A DNA stretch of 64,000 nt from Dipylidium caninum (taxonomy: Eukaryota; Platyhelminthes; Cestoda; Cyclophyllidea; Dipylidiidae): the NCBI GenBank assembly GCA_017562135.1, contig QEYB01000003.1:699600-763599 (forward strand), written 5' to 3'. The notes below the pieces were generated by a model. That model saw nothing but the letters and a program-made list of their open reading frames with translations. It did no database searches and was not told the origin of the DNA. The translations under genes and the position numbers were made by a program. The stretch's first letter is position 1. Every line of letters starts with the position of its first letter. Of this stretch, positions 49,041 through 63,200 are shown piece after piece.

Positions 49041-52000
49041 CAACAAAAATTTTGGACGATTAAGGCGAAGGAATCTCAATAATATGAAATCTGAAAAATC
49101 GCAACCGATAATGTTTAGCTGTGAGGAGTCAATAATGCAGTTTCATTCCTTCGGATGAAACGCAAAATGTTGACCGATATCAGCACAAATTTTTATTCCT
49201 CGAAGAATCCGAAAATCAACAACAAAATAGGAGAGCCCTGCAATTGGCCACAAAGAACCAACCAATAAAGGCCATAAATTCTAACGTCGAAAGTAGCCGG
49301 GGATTTTGACCCCTTAGGGGTTATTAAAACAATTATACTGTTTTGATTTTCAATATGGTAAGCTAACCTTGTGTTGTATGAATATAAAACATTCAAAGCA
49401 AGGTAATTATGAAAATTTTGCGAAAATTAGGCGGAATGAGCATTTCAAATGCGACACGTTAATATCACTCCGTATTTCTTGCCCAACATTGCAACGATTA
49501 AAACACCAGCATCTTTTCGGGGAACATGGTGCATATAAGCAAAACCCGTGAGCACTCCCGACTTTCTAACCCCGTAGGAGCCTTTCACAGACAAGTCAAG
49601 TGTCGAATAACATCACTTGACTTACAATTCTGTGTGGTTACCGCGATAAGGGGCCCAAAAGCCGGATGTTTTATTTGAGGAGGGTAATTATTTTGCACAC
49701 TTACACGCATTTTCGATAGTTCTGACGTCCAATGTTGATGCTGCGCTATGCGCCATCCAGTAACACGTAGCGTGTCCGCAAAGAACAATAATCTTACACT
49801 TTATTTTTTCCAATAGGATGATTTCCATTACTTTCAAAATTATCTAACCAGTAATGGTTAGCAGTTATTGGATTTTTAATCCGTTAATGAATTATTTCCA
49901 CTTACTGAACCCATTTACTTACTCATTGTCACAGTAAAACAACTTAGAAAGTTAAGCGTAATCTATTCGGGGATGCTGTAGGTTGAACACTCGGTCTGCA
50001 TAATTTTGTACATAGAGATGCACCAAGAACTACTGAGAGGAAAAGGCAAAAAGTCTGTTATAATTGATGAATTTATTTATAGCAAGAAGGCCATTTGCTA
50101 CTTAGAACAAGTCGTACTACATTCAGCACTTTGCAATTTAGGTACAGCCTAGTGGAAGCTGTAAAGTCCCCCAACAGTCATATACACAACTGAAATCTAA
50201 AAGGCCGATTATTATGAAATCCGAATACCTGCAAAATACCTCCGACAAGAATTAGTAAATTTTCTGCAACCATTCCCGGCGAAAGAGAACTAACCACTTT
50301 ATCGACACAATAAGTTTGCTCGGAAGAGTTGTTGTATTGCTAACACATACAAGATTTATCTTTAAGCACATACAAATTGGAGGCAGTGTTCAGTGAGATT
50401 ATTAAGAAGATTAAACATTTCTCCTTCTGCATAGGCAATAGTTTTACATTTGAAGACTTCCATCAATGATAATTTCAAATCATCCGAAAGCATACACACA
50501 TTGTTGAAAGTGGAGACAACATGCCGATGTTGAGTGCTACTCCATCGAAAGCTTGCATCTCCGAGGGAAAATAACGCAATGACGAAAATTATGCGGCTGT
50601 GCTACGTGAATTTAGTATTGTGAAATCCAGAATTTTTTACTTTTTCCTTACCCATAAAAGAAAAAGGCCTACCGAATGGCACTTCTCAAAAAGGAAGGCA
50701 AATGCGGGTATGATCACAAGATAACGAATTCCCGAAAATTCACCATTTATGGAAAGTGAGTTGTATGGGTATAACGACATTTGCCTGCATATCCAGATGC
50801 ATAAGTCTAACGTTGTATAAATCTGGAGATTAATTTAAAATGACTTGCCACAAGAAGCATATTCATACATTTAAAAGTGTAATAATGTTCTATCACTACA
50901 AAATTCCTTGGATTTAGCCGTAGTGCCTTGTTTCTTAAACGCGGAAATCTCATTTTTATGGTTCAGTTGACCTGGTAGGAAAACAACACATTTGAGTGGC
51001 AAGATATCATATTAAGACCAGCTACCATCCTTGATAAAGAGAAAACGAAACAAATCTGAAAAAATTATACCAGAGCTTCTGGTCTATCGATATGCGGAAA
51101 GTGTTTTGCCTAATCTATAATCACAGTTGCTCATTATATTTCTGGCGGATTTCCGTGTGGTAGAGCATGCAGTGCAACCATCGAATAAACCCCTATAGTA
51201 TTTAAAAACTTATGTTGTGATTGTGCCTCTTTCAGCATAAAGAAACCATACATGATTTGCAATGTTAATTGAGGTTAACCAACTTCAAAATTATGACTTA
51301 ATTTACACAAGCAATGAGTCCGTTGTTTTGTTCCATTGCGCAAGTCACATATGTATTGCGTTCCCAAGGCGTCATATGGCTTACTTTGAAGTGCGTTTGC
51401 TCATATATGATGATGAAGACCCAAGGCCATGTGGGCAAGGTGTCCCGATTTATTTCACCGCCAGTGGCTCGATGTATCTATTGGTTAGATAACCTTGACC
51501 ATATAGTATGTTAAAATAATAACCTCTTATTAAAATTTTTTGGTCTGACAAACTTTAGCAAGTACAACCAGGACCTCCTTGCAAAATAATTTTCCATGTT
51601 TTTGGTTAGTCTTTAATTCAATGGGTGCTAGGGCAGACAGACCTTAGGGGGCCACGTGTTGACCTCGATAATACTCACAAATTACTGCACTACTCTTAGA
51701 TTTAGAAGGTCATCCTGGACCTAATTTCTTTTCTTCTGTCGGCATAGGGGAAAATAAGTATGAAAGAGAGACCTTAGACCAGTCGCACTTCTATAAAACA
51801 GTGCTAATCTGGCATTCAGTACAGAACCATTCCTTCCACAAATAATTAAATGTCTTTATAATATATTGTATGACGCTCTTCAATTAAATGTCGGCTACTT
51901 AGATAATACACAAGTTCTGCGAATACCTTCTTCCTGTTTTTACTTTTTCTTCGTTTCGGATATGAATTGTAATCATATTCACAAAGATTACTAGACCTTT

Positions 52001-53800
52001 CCATGGAAGGGTTTTACCACCGCCCCACATTAATAAATGACTATATACCTAATGTTTATATTCAATTTGCAACGATTTAGTTCTGGGGATATAGCTCTCC
52101 TCCTCTACCTGAAGCTCGCCTACTGTATTATCTGAGTGACAGGCATATCGGCTTTGTTGGGTAGTACTGGTCCATCTAGTTGTCTTAAGAGCACAAATAT
52201 AGTAGCTGATCATACGAGCTTAAACTAACAGAAGTATTGGTGGTGGAGGCACTTGGAGCCCGACTGTTGGCGGAGCAGCCTCCATTATGTTGGATTTGGT
52301 GTTGTTTGAGGGTATGCAGTACCGTTGAATCAAATGGGCTCCATTTAAACAATGGAATGGTAGAGCTGCGGTTTGTAGAATTATTGGCGGCCTCTTTGGG
52401 AAGGGGAGATGCCTATAACATGCAGTCAATGTAGCAGGTCATTGCCACCACACAGTATTTGCGGAGCAGGCACTGGAAGCAAGGTAAAGTTGGTTTCAAG
52501 AGGGATCTGGATGAAATACAGTTAAAGGAACAGAGATAAGAGGGAAAGCGTTGTATTTTTGCTACCGGTTCAGGGCAGACGTCGGTCTCGTTCCTCCCCC
52601 ATTACACGACCTCTTCTGTCAGACTGTGAACTCACCTGATAGATTTTGTACACGTAGACAACATTCACATGCTAAGGTCGCCGTTAGATTATGTCAACGA
52701 CCAGTCGTAGTTATTTATTTAGGTGCTGTTGTTACAAAGAAGTGTTTTGCTACGGTCGAACCATAGAGCCTCCACAAGCGAAAATTCATAAGAAAGGTTA
52801 GCAGGACCAAAATCCGATCACTCTTCGCGAAGGCGTCCTTTCATTTATAGGCATTTAATATAATGGTGGGGACTGGTGATGGCAATCTTCCTGAACTGAG
52901 AGTAATTTTTTCTAACCTACGGTCAAAAAAATAAATTTGTCGCAAAGATAAGTAATTTAGCGTAGTCGGATTTCCATCTTATCAAAACACCTTTGAGATC
53001 ACATTAAAAGATGTTATTTGTGATTTTAACCGCATTATTTATGGGCCTTAGGTGTGACTTGTTTTGACGTTCTGAAAACATTTCTTCGGATGTGGACCTG
53101 AGAAAACACTGTCAACACCGGTTGACGCAGTTACCCTACAAGTGACCAATTTGCGACCAATTTGCCAACTAACAGGAGTTTCTCCCAATGAAGAAGCATT
53201 AAAAACTACAAACTACTGCGAGTGTCAGACGCCATAAACTGCTCAGTTTCGGGAGGTGATTGGAGAACGAAGAAAAAACATGAAATGCATCGACGGCACA
53301 CAAGTTCCACTAACTCCTCCCAATGCGAATGTATTCCTCGCATCTCTCACATTGAAAGAGGAAGTACGTGGAGTAATAGAATTATGCTCAGCCATAACAT
53401 CGGAATTTTGCAAAATATAACACTACAGGCTACTCAGTTGTGGCAAGATGGCAAAAGGAATGGAACATTAAGAGAAAATTAGGCATGCATCGATGAACAC
53501 CCCATGGCAGAGCAAGGAGACCTTTCACTGGAACCGCTTTGGTGGACGGTAATTAGAGTACTTCATCAAGTCAGACCACCCCCAGGCTCCAAAAGGAGTC
53601 GAGTGGAAGTCTCAGAAAGTGGATGTCCACGGCAGAAGCTGTAAGAACAACGATTCTTAATACGAGATTGTGTGTAGCAAAATCTATTGAATAGACTGAT
53701 GCCGAGAGGAAAAACCCAGAAAATGTCTCATGTAATTAGCGTCTCACATGTGGCACGTATTACCTCCCGAGGAGCAGACATACGAAGTGCTTGCCATTTT
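49041..53800. other. AT-rich gene-poor stretch
   Basis: 5' flank of the TLK gene and beyond. A possible 5' TLK exon lies at 49740-49850 on minus (GTAAGTG donor at about 49709). Otherwise I see only the weak minus-strand candidate exon near 52.2-52.4 kb. Confidence 0.35.
52196..52420 (-). CDS. Unassigned candidate terminal exon
   Basis: After a TGCATGTTATAG acceptor-like site, one minus-strand frame reads about 75 residues rich in Ser, Thr, Asn, Gln and His (AANNSTNRSSTIPLFKWSPF, TLKQHQIQHNGG) to a TAA. This composition resembles the tail of a transcription factor, but no domain is visible and no upstream exon is secure. A competing frame on the same strand is also open. Confidence 0.25.
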
Positions 53801-54061
53801 AAACGCCCATCTCATGGCTACACAAATTCACGTAACGAAACCCGATGGGCCCGGCGAAATGCACCCGCGCGGTTGTGGGAGGTTGTGGGGCCTCCACGCG
53901 AGTCCGCCGCGGCGTTAACGCGTGCGCAACAGCCTAATAATTGCATTACTCGCCTATTCGCACTAATTAAATATACTTATTGTTGACGCACCCACGCACG
54001 CATTCACTTGGCACTGCCCGCATCGCGGGTGCCGTTGCCTCGCGCGCGTTTCCACATAACT

Positions 54062-54077
54062 GGGCGCACGTGCGCCC
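54062..54077. promoter_or_regulatory. 16-bp palindrome with central E-box
   Basis: GGGCGCACGTGCGCCC is a perfect palindrome around CACGTG. Its inner 12 bp are identical to the palindrome at 30709-30720. Confidence 0.4.
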
Positions 54078-54099
54078 GCGCGCGCCTTTCAATCAATCG

Positions 54100-54102
<3 letters not shown>

Positions 54103-54134
<32 letters not shown>
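54103..54134. repeat. (CA)n microsatellite
   Basis: Sixteen CA units, uninterrupted. Confidence 0.95.
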
Positions 54135-54139
<5 letters not shown>

Positions 54140-54188
54140 CGTTTGCAGTGCGTTTAGCGTACTGGTTGCGGCTCGAATATTTTTGAAA

Positions 54189-54217
54189 TACACACACACA
54201 CACAGAGAGAGAGAGAC
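54189..54217. repeat. Compound (CA)n(GA)n microsatellite
   Basis: A CA run passing directly into a GA run. Confidence 0.95.
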
Positions 54218-55366
54218 GCCTGCCTAAGGCGAACAGATCTGCTGTTTGAGCCTCCTGCCTTTTTGAGAAGAACTTGGCCACCGCAGCGGTCAGAGGAGTC
54301 TCCGGCGTCAATAATCACGCCACATCACGTTTATGCACTCGAGTCTCTCCCTCTGGCAGGCATCCAAACTGGGCACACCTTGGGCCATGAACCGGTGGAG
54401 GGGACCTGCCCCCTCTCGAGGTGGAGGTATGCACCCACCTTCATCCGTTCGACTTCCGCTTGGTCCGAGCTTCGGTGGTTGTCACTGTTCCAGCCGGGCT
54501 AGTCAGAACTGCCAAAAGTACGGATGGAAAGTGTTCGCAAGCAGCCCTTCTCATGGACCGTCGTATACATGGCTTTCCGCGCTTGTCAGTGAAAAATTAA
54601 AGTCCAACGCAGACGTCCTATTCTCTTTTTTGCTCCATACGTTTTAGTCGGGAAATCGCTAAGTAACGGGAGTAGAGGGAGAATAATGATGCGAAATGGG
54701 AAAAACTGATTTCAGCATGTCGGTCTGTGCGGCCCTCACCAACTCCCCGTGCGTTGCGGCCACAGGTTTTCGCCGTGTCGGAAGACGGAACCGGCTCTCC
54801 AACTCGCGACTTCTCCGATCTGCTTGCTCGCCGGTTTTACTTTTTGTTCCCGCCAAAAGAATTTGAAAGAAGGTCGAGACAAAAGGTACACCTCAAGGAG
54901 ACAAAATAAGAGTTAAAACTATGTCGGGCCCGCCTATTTGCCCTATGAGTAAACAAGCATTTTACGCATACCATGGTCTCATGCGTGCGTCGGTGGCCCT
55001 CGTTGCGGGGTCACTCAGTCGGAGAGCATTCCATCCTAAAGGAAGTCAGACGGTACAAATTAGAAATTTCGGGGAAAGTTTTTCGGACAGATACCACCCA
55101 CACTATATCCGGTCGGCATTCAAACTCCGAGCCGCCTTCATTTGCGCTGTGCTCCAAAAACAACTCCTCATATCGGGTTGAGGTTAGAACTCGCCTGACG
55201 GCCACTGGCTTGGCCCACCTGCTGTCGAGATGGCGCAAATACTCCGGCGAGGATTCCTTTCCTCCTTCATAATCTCTCACATTCTTGAATAGACGCAAAA
55301 TCTCACGCTCTGGTTATTTAGGTCATTAAGCTGGAGCATATGAGGGTATGGAAGCCTTATTTTCAA

Positions 55367-55390
55367 ACACACACACACACACACACACAC
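55367..55390. repeat. (CA)n microsatellite
   Basis: Twelve CA units, followed by imperfect CACA/GCAC-rich DNA to about 55450. Confidence 0.95.
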
Positions 55391-56658
55391 GCATGCGCGC
55401 ACATTCATACGCACACACGCTTGCACACGCACATTCACAAAAATACACACATGAGATGTAGAGGAAATACAATAAAGTGCCAGGGGCGGGATTGCATCAT
55501 TTCTCGTGCTCTTCTCGCACTTTTATCCACACTGTGAGGAATTATTTATTAAGTCGTCGGCACTTTGTTTTCCTCGAGGGATGACTTGAGCCCACGCTTA
55601 AAGTTCACTCCACCACGATGGCCCTCAGGGCGACCGAATGACTGCCAACGAAGCAGCAGACCTGTGGAGCGTTGGGGTCAAGAGGCCTCTGCCACGGCAA
55701 CCACTGGTTCTGTTAAAAGGTGTAAATGTGAGATCGGCTTGTCCTTTCATTGGGGTTGCCTGACAGCAAGTGAACACCGTTCTAGTTGGCTTCAGTATAA
55801 AGCATGACAAAATGATAATATCAAGTGAATACTGTGTCCCCGGAGGTAGAACTCTCCTGATGGCCCGGGAGGGACGCACAATGAAAGTCCTCGTGGCACC
55901 TCGGAAGCGCAGATCCGCGATACGTCTGAGGTGCCGAAAAGGTTGGACGCTAATCGCTGATGATGAACCGAGTCCAGAGGTCTCTCAGCGCCCCGTGCAG
56001 CTGACTTCACAGGACAACCTCGCGACCACCCAGTGGAGTCCTACGGAATATGTTCCTCCGACAGAAGAGACAGGGGGCCGTGGGTGGCAAAAGAGAGGAG
56101 CCGCGAGGGTGGGTCGAGGAGTTGGGGAACGGGGGATGCAATACCTTCGGCCTAGTGCTTCAGACGAGTCGAGTCTCGCTCAGTTCAGGATTCCTCGCTC
56201 CCGATGGTCGTCGTAGGGCCCTCACTCCTCTGCCGAGTAGGCTCGCGGCGAGGTGACCTCGGCATTTCGCAGGGGCTCCCACTGGGGTCATGTGATGAAG
56301 GACGAGTGAAGGTGCTTATGGCGGTAGAGATAATACAGATCGATGCCTCCACGCAGACTGCAGCGGCACTGGGTGTCAAAAGTCACAAACACAGCACAGC
56401 ACTACGCAGCACAGCGCGGCACGCGGTGCGTGCGTGCGTGCATAGATGCGCGCGTGGGTGCGTGCGTGTGTATCGAGTGGAAAAAGAAGGAGCTAGATAA
56501 GGCCTACTCTGGCTTTAACAGCCCTAACATAAACACACCCAGACAACGGCGATAGGCGACACCACACAGCGTGGTGTATCATCCACGACGCCGAGACGAA
56601 CTTCACGGGTTAGAGGCTCGCATGCGCGCAGCCTACGCATACACGCACGCACACATGA

Positions 56659-56680
56659 ACACACACACACACACACACAT
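56659..56680. repeat. (CA)n microsatellite
   Basis: Eleven CA units within a longer CACG/CACA-rich tract (about 56640-56700). Confidence 0.9.
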
Positions 56681-57871
56681 GTACGCACCCATACACACCA
56701 CCCTCGTAACGATTTATCCGCCTCGGCGCCTCGGTAGCTACTTTCACCGCAAACCATGCGCCAGTTCACTTGACCGAAATCGCCACAATTTAGGAATTTT
56801 CGTTGTCTCCAGGACTGGCTTCCGCCCACAACAGCGGCAGTAAAATCGCACAAGCCTCGAATTCCCGGGGGGGGGGTCCGTTGTAAGATCATTTGGGGAA
56901 CAGGACGATGACAGCGCCCATGAGTTATCTTTTCTTGTTTCACCAGCATTTGTCAAAGCCAAATGTTCTGCCCGCAGTCATCTATCAAATCATCTTAGAC
57001 GCAAGGTGCACAACTGTGGTGAAATGCTGCCACTTGCGGTCGAGATTCCAAACTCCAAAAAGGCCGTTCGAAGGCAGTGTGCAGCCTTCTTATACATAAA
57101 AGTACCCGAAAATTGAGGTGTTCCTGTGAAGTGAACTCTAAATCTTGGTGTTTGACGCCGTGTGGGGCCTTTTACAGAATTTTAGATTTCACAGTCTCCT
57201 ATAACCTATCATTAACGTAAACAGCGAACAACGTTCCCTCCTCCTCCCCCTCCTCCTCCTTCTCCCCCGTCTCCGCAGCTGGCTCGCCTTCTTCCCCATT
57301 GGTCGATGGGGCAACTGGCGCGAGTCGCCTCCCCACCCGCGAGCCGTCCGATTGGTTTTGGCGAGCGACTCTCTGATGCTCGGTGCTGAGGCGCGGTGCA
57401 AGTGGCAGATGCAAGTTGGATTGGAAACGAACGCCTTGACGCGTTAGTGTTACTTTTGGCAAGTCGCGACTTCGCTTAGACCCCGCGCCTTATGCGCATG
57501 AGTGCAGGTTGAGACCCACCATTATGAGCGGAGCAGCATGCTGTGCGCCCATCATCACGCGCAGACTCCCGACTGTGAGTTAGTGTAACAGCATTTGGGA
57601 AGTTCGTTTGGGAGGACTTCACGAGGCCTCTTTCGAGCAATACCTCTATTAGGCCTGCAGGTGCCTCGTGAGTTCCACGCCCAACGGTAAAAGTCCCCAG
57701 AGGATGATCGAAAAAGTTAGGACCAAAGGAAAAGGACTGATAGATTTCACTCGACTGAGATTTTGCACATAAAATACGTGCGAAACATCCGAAAATACTC
57801 CTTTACCGCTAGCGGCAGTGCATCTCCCGAAGGCAGCGCTCTCTGCCACTCCGTGCAGGCGTGTAACGCCA

Positions 57872-57901
57872 CTGCTGGTTGGGCGTCTGCTGGTTGGGCG
57901 T
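57872..57901. repeat. 15-bp tandem duplication
   Basis: CTGCTGGTTGGGCGT occurs twice in direct tandem in non-coding DNA. Confidence 0.85.
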
Positions 57902-60200
57902 CAGGAGACCGGTGAATGCGGCAGCTACCAAACGAAGCAGCACAAATAAACTGCGACTAGCAGGGTCGGTCGCTCAATGGTCCCGGCCGGCGCCCACGTG
58001 TGCCGTAGACGAAGGTAGCAGCTCTATCATCACCAAGTAAACCCTAGCGGAGGTGGTGTACGCCTTGTCCCACAGCGCCGGCCCCGTTTTAACTTTATTA
58101 GGTTATAAAGACCGCTAGAGTAAGGAACGCCTGCCCACTGCTTACTGAGCCACCCGAATGCACCTCTTCCCCAGACATCGAGGCGGGACCCCGAAGCAGA
58201 ATAAGGCGTTGACTAGGGTGTGGACTTTTATTCGACCCTCGGTGAAGGGCAAAGGGGGTTGAGCATGGGAAAAGTGGAAGATTTCGAGCGGTGTCAATGC
58301 AAATGGCGGTTCTCTAAGTGCCTCGACGTCTCTGTCTCTAAGTTAAAGTGAAACGTATTTTCTAAACAAAAGGATTGGGTTTACATTAGGGCAGGGTCCT
58401 AAGACACTGCCATGCTAAACAGCACTGGTGTTATGAGACATTAGGCATGAAGACAGGTACGCCAAAATCTGTCCTCCTCCCTGTACTCTCTTCGCGGCTT
58501 CAGTTGGGTTTGTCACCGTGGCGAAGCAGAATTTTCCATTCCTGAGTGAAGCACAAAATCGTTCAACTTTTTCGGTGCACGGTGTAACCTAAAGCTCCTA
58601 GTAAACTGCTACATTGTATTACTTACCTGGTAGACTTTCGCCAGCAAAATCCACCTCATCCTCGACACGGCACACCACTCAAGGTGTCACTTCACGGCGC
58701 CGAAGTGTGCTATTCGCCGCTGGCATACTGTAAAAGCCCGACTGGCATTCTGCTGTAGGTCCAAAGCTGACTGCATGGGGTACTGCAGATGCAGATTCGC
58801 AACGAAATGTTAGGAGAGAAAATCGGGGGAATCGCGATAGAAACGATTAAAGGCCTCTCAATTTGCAAAATTTTCATTGGTAACACTAAGTAAGCTAAAT
58901 GGGAATTAAATGAAAACTGAGAGAGGAGTTATGTGAGCGTGTCATGCATTATACTGTTCGGTATTATCGTCATGATAATTTGCCTACAAAAAAATACACT
59001 TTTTGAACTAGTTGGAGGGGCATCGAGGTAGGAGAAAATATGGCTGGGGCATTTGACATGAACCATGAAAATGTGTCGCTTAATTGCTCAAGGTTACGGG
59101 CCAGAAAATGCATTTACACGCATATGTAGATGTCAGAGGCATCAGGCTGTAAAAGGCACTTTCTACCCATCATCTATGAGCAACAGTTGACATATAAAAT
59201 TATATCGGTGCTCCGTGCATCGACGTCTCAGATAGTTGGTGCATTTTCACCCTCTGTCGGCTGCAATCTCGCAGCGGTGTGGAAATGCAGCGACTACCCA
59301 ACGTTCGGTGCATATATTCCGGAACGTCTATGAGCATGGACAGGCAATTCGCATTACCTTCAGTGCGATTCCTGGGGGGGGGAATGAGGGAGGAAGAGCG
59401 CGGCGCCGCATTTGCACGCGAAAACGTAAGCAGCAACACACGCGAGCGCAAAGTGCCACGTATTGAAAGTGATTCAAGTGGAGAAACAACAGAGTCGACG
59501 ATGTTTTATAGCAAAGTGCGTGAGTGCGTATGCGTACTCGATCCAAACGCCTGGTTGGCTGCACCGCCACTGTGCGTGCAGGCGGCGGTTACGCACCGCA
59601 GCGCGCCAATCGATTGGACGCGGGCGCGCGCGTGCTGCATCGACGTGGCACGTGCACAAAGTGCGCGGGTGCGTGCGCATGAGCACGAGCGCGAAGCAAA
59701 ATTAACTTCTGAGCCTACGAGAGTAAATAACTTTGGCATCTCTTGCACCCGCCACTCGCTGTGGTCGCCGTCTCCTGCGACAGTCGCAGCGGGTGCCACC
59801 TCGGCTGGCTAAACGCCACGTATGCATGGGTGGCATTGCGTACACACACACTCACATAAACGCACAGGCACAAATTCACTCCGGCAAACATGCGAGCCTT
59901 TTCTACTGTTCTCATTTGCCGGAGGCTTGAATTAATGAGCCAATTTTACTAGTGTTGGCTTCATTTCCAAGTTACCCGATTTGCCAATTTGCCGAACTGC
60001 CTCGCACTTTCCCAGACCACCTTTGCCCGTAAAAGTCCACTGCCATATTTCGGCGTCAGCATTCTGCACTGCTATAAATATCCGCTAGTGTGAGTCGCCC
60101 TCACATAGGGAGACAAGCCTAACTATCGTAACGCAAAGCTTTGCTTACAGCAGTGACTTGAACCGGGCGCCGAGCGTTAAGAGAGCAAGCCACGTATGCA

Positions 60201-60219
60201 GTGTGTGTGTGTGTGTGTG
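60201..60219. repeat. (GT)n microsatellite
   Basis: About nine GT units. Confidence 0.9.
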
Positions 60220-63200
60220 ATTGTGGGGCTTCTGATTAAGAACACCGGCCCAGCATAACCGGTGACCTAAGTTTAAAAATGGACCGAAAGCCAGTAGGAC
60301 GTTCACTTCTCCCTGCGAGGAGGAGGAGCCAATTACTCCTGGGCCGAACGCCGGTGAGTCACACCGGAGCAGCTCCGACTCCGCTGGAAACGAAGTCGCA
60401 GTGCACCGCCACACGAGGCCAACCAAGTGCGCCTCGGTCTGGCATGGAAGGCGCGGCGATTCCCCGCCGACGAGGCGAGCTTCGCGGGGAGATGAGCTGT
60501 GTGCAATATTTAGCCTGGTTGCCGCCTCATCAACAGGGGTTTCGAGGACAACTGGCAAATCCGCGTCAGTGAGTGCGCTTTTCACCTTTTCATAGCCAAA
60601 ATCCGTGATAGTGGCAGCGCACATAGAGCCGCTGCGGCCTCAACCAGAACTCAACTTAGTCATTGTTTACGCGGATTTCAGCTTTCAGGCCATGTATTAC
60701 TAGTTTAAACATGGTGAAATGTACGCTTGGATATCTGAACCGTGCTTCTGAGCTGTAAACATGGGTACACGTGGATTGCGTGCACGAGCCGCTCTACGGA
60801 CAGCTGCCTCAAACGCGGCTGTCGCACACTCTCATGGGCCATAAATGTGTCCATTTCGTGGCTAATCGCTTCTTGTCCTCCAACAGAGGACTGTGCTCCG
60901 CCCTCTTAACTACATCAGTGAGAGGAGTAGTGATGCTCTCTACATTTTCACGAAATGGAAAATCCTGCCTTTGCGTATGTAACAGCAGACCACTTCTGTT
61001 TTACAATCGGTGTGTACGTGTCGAGGTCAGATGCTGCAGTGTGGTGTGATGTCAGCGTTAGCGAGGCGAGCAGGTGCTTCAGACACCGCGTTGAAAGATT
61101 GAGTGCTCACAACAATGGCGTCCCAGAGAGCAATAAAAACAGGCGATAAGCCTTGCGACGACGGCGAGGACTACAGCGACCTCGACAAGCAGTCGAGACG
61201 TGCATCGACTCGCCTGGGTTGTCGGCACGGCGATGCCAACCTGTTTACGAAGCAAAACACGGGCGGTGCGCTTGACGACGCGCCTGAACAGACGACGGAT
61301 GGTTTGTGGCTGACTAGGTGGGGTGGGGGGGGGGCCGCGGGGAGGGCAAGGGGGCGTGCGCGACAGATCGGCACCGACGGCACCTGATAAACGCATCACG
61401 CGATGACAGTAGTGGTAAATCAGCGCCTCCCTACGGCTTGGGGACACATCCTACGGCAAGCTTGCTAATCGGGAAGGTGGCATGCAACAGGCTGATTTGG
61501 CAGTGCCGTGGAATTCATTAGTTTACTCGTCTTTCTGCCTTGCGGTATTGCGGATCCCACACTTAAGGCGCAGAATAAAATATGGGCGATCCTCTTCACC
61601 GTCCGTTTGTTAACTCAGCTAGCAAACCGATTGCCTATCGGTTATGCCGTTGTCGCTGTTTGGTCTTATCGGCATCTCAGCACATAGCAGGCACCTGTCA
61701 CACTATTTAATTTGTTTTTTTTTACCAAGTAGAAAGATAGTTTTGGTGCTGATAACTGTTCAGCGAGGCAGCATGCACGGGACGTCGCCTTGGCTGCCTG
61801 AAATGCTGTTCTTGGAGGTGGGAGAGAGGAGGGTTGTCCCTAGGGATAGCGTGGACCCGATACACCCTCGCTCATTTCGAGGCAGTGGTCTGAGCCTGCG
61901 GTCATGGGACGAGAAGAGGAATTTTACGGAAGGCTTTGCGCCTGGGTGGTGCAAGCCTTGTTTCGCACGAATCCTATAGACGCGACTTGGTTGCATCAGA
62001 CAGTAAGGACGCTGGCAGTGTTCAGTTCAGGTCAGGGCTACTGTTGCATGGCCTTAGAGGAAGGTTCGCTGGCGCTCTGAACAGTCACAATGCAGGTCGT
62101 TGTGCGAGCAGTGCGCAGGCGTGCTCGCTCACACAGCGCACGAAGAGAACGAAGGACGACTACTTTTGAGACAAATGGTCGAGGTGGGCTTATTTGGGCG
62201 GTGGACTTGGCTAAATCCAGTCCACCCTCAGAGGCAGTCGGCGTTGCCTCTCCGATCTGGCGGTGGGTTGCGCTACTTTTAACCAACTGAGGGGCGAAGA
62301 GATCCGCTGCGAGTGCAATTCACGCTTTGAAACACCTCCCAGCAAAGCGTCGCCGTCGATGCAGGCCAAAGAAGTACCAGACCATTATTTGAGTGGCCGC
62401 ACGGTAAAATATCCCGAGGGGTGTCCAGAGTAGCGATTACCGCTAAACTTTGTCGGAGATGCCAAACACTTCCTAAGTCGGTCCATCCTTATTTTTTTAC
62501 AGCTAACATATTTAAATAATTTCACTGTTCCCATGCTTACTGGCGGCAATTCACTAAGCCTTCCCATCGCTCCTACAACCGCCATGTCGCGGTGCACCGT
62601 TTCCGCCTGCGACTTCGCCCCCACCCGTGCGTCCTCGCCACGGCCCGGCGCGGGTCACACGCGGCGAGTGAAAACGCACCGCGTGTGGACGGTGTTGGAG
62701 AAACATCTCCGAACTGACGATGCGATTGTGTTCACCGACTACCTCGCACCGAGTCGTCGTCTGTCTACGCGGCAAACGTATTGTTCAGTTTTGAATGCGA
62801 TGAAGGTGTAAATGGCGCCATTCTTAAGGACAACTGATGTTCCACCCCAAGTGGTGAGTTGCCACACTTGATCGCAGCACAGTGCGAGGAGCATGGCACA
62901 GAGCACTACCTCAGACATTGTCTTTAAAAAATGAATCCTCGGTCACCGGCACGTCTTATTAAAGGTGGCTGTAGGGACCGCATGAACTTAAATTGCAGGA
63001 TTTTCACGGGCCACCTGACTGCATCCATAGATCTTAATATGAACGCGGCAGGAGAAAAACTGCAATTCGCTCCCACGGGAAAACGACTGAGCCATTGGAT
63101 GTGGTCGCACGTCATTTCATCGGCAGTATTAGCCCATTGCAGGGCAGCACAGCCGCGCTTCTCGACGGGAGAGGCCAAACAACTGGGCGCGCCAAGTCGA

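Noticed and set aside
59279..59812. 177-codon frame, and the 159-codon minus frame at 60145-60624
   Set aside because: Low stop-codon density from GC content explains them; the peptides are Arg/Ala/His-rich without motif.
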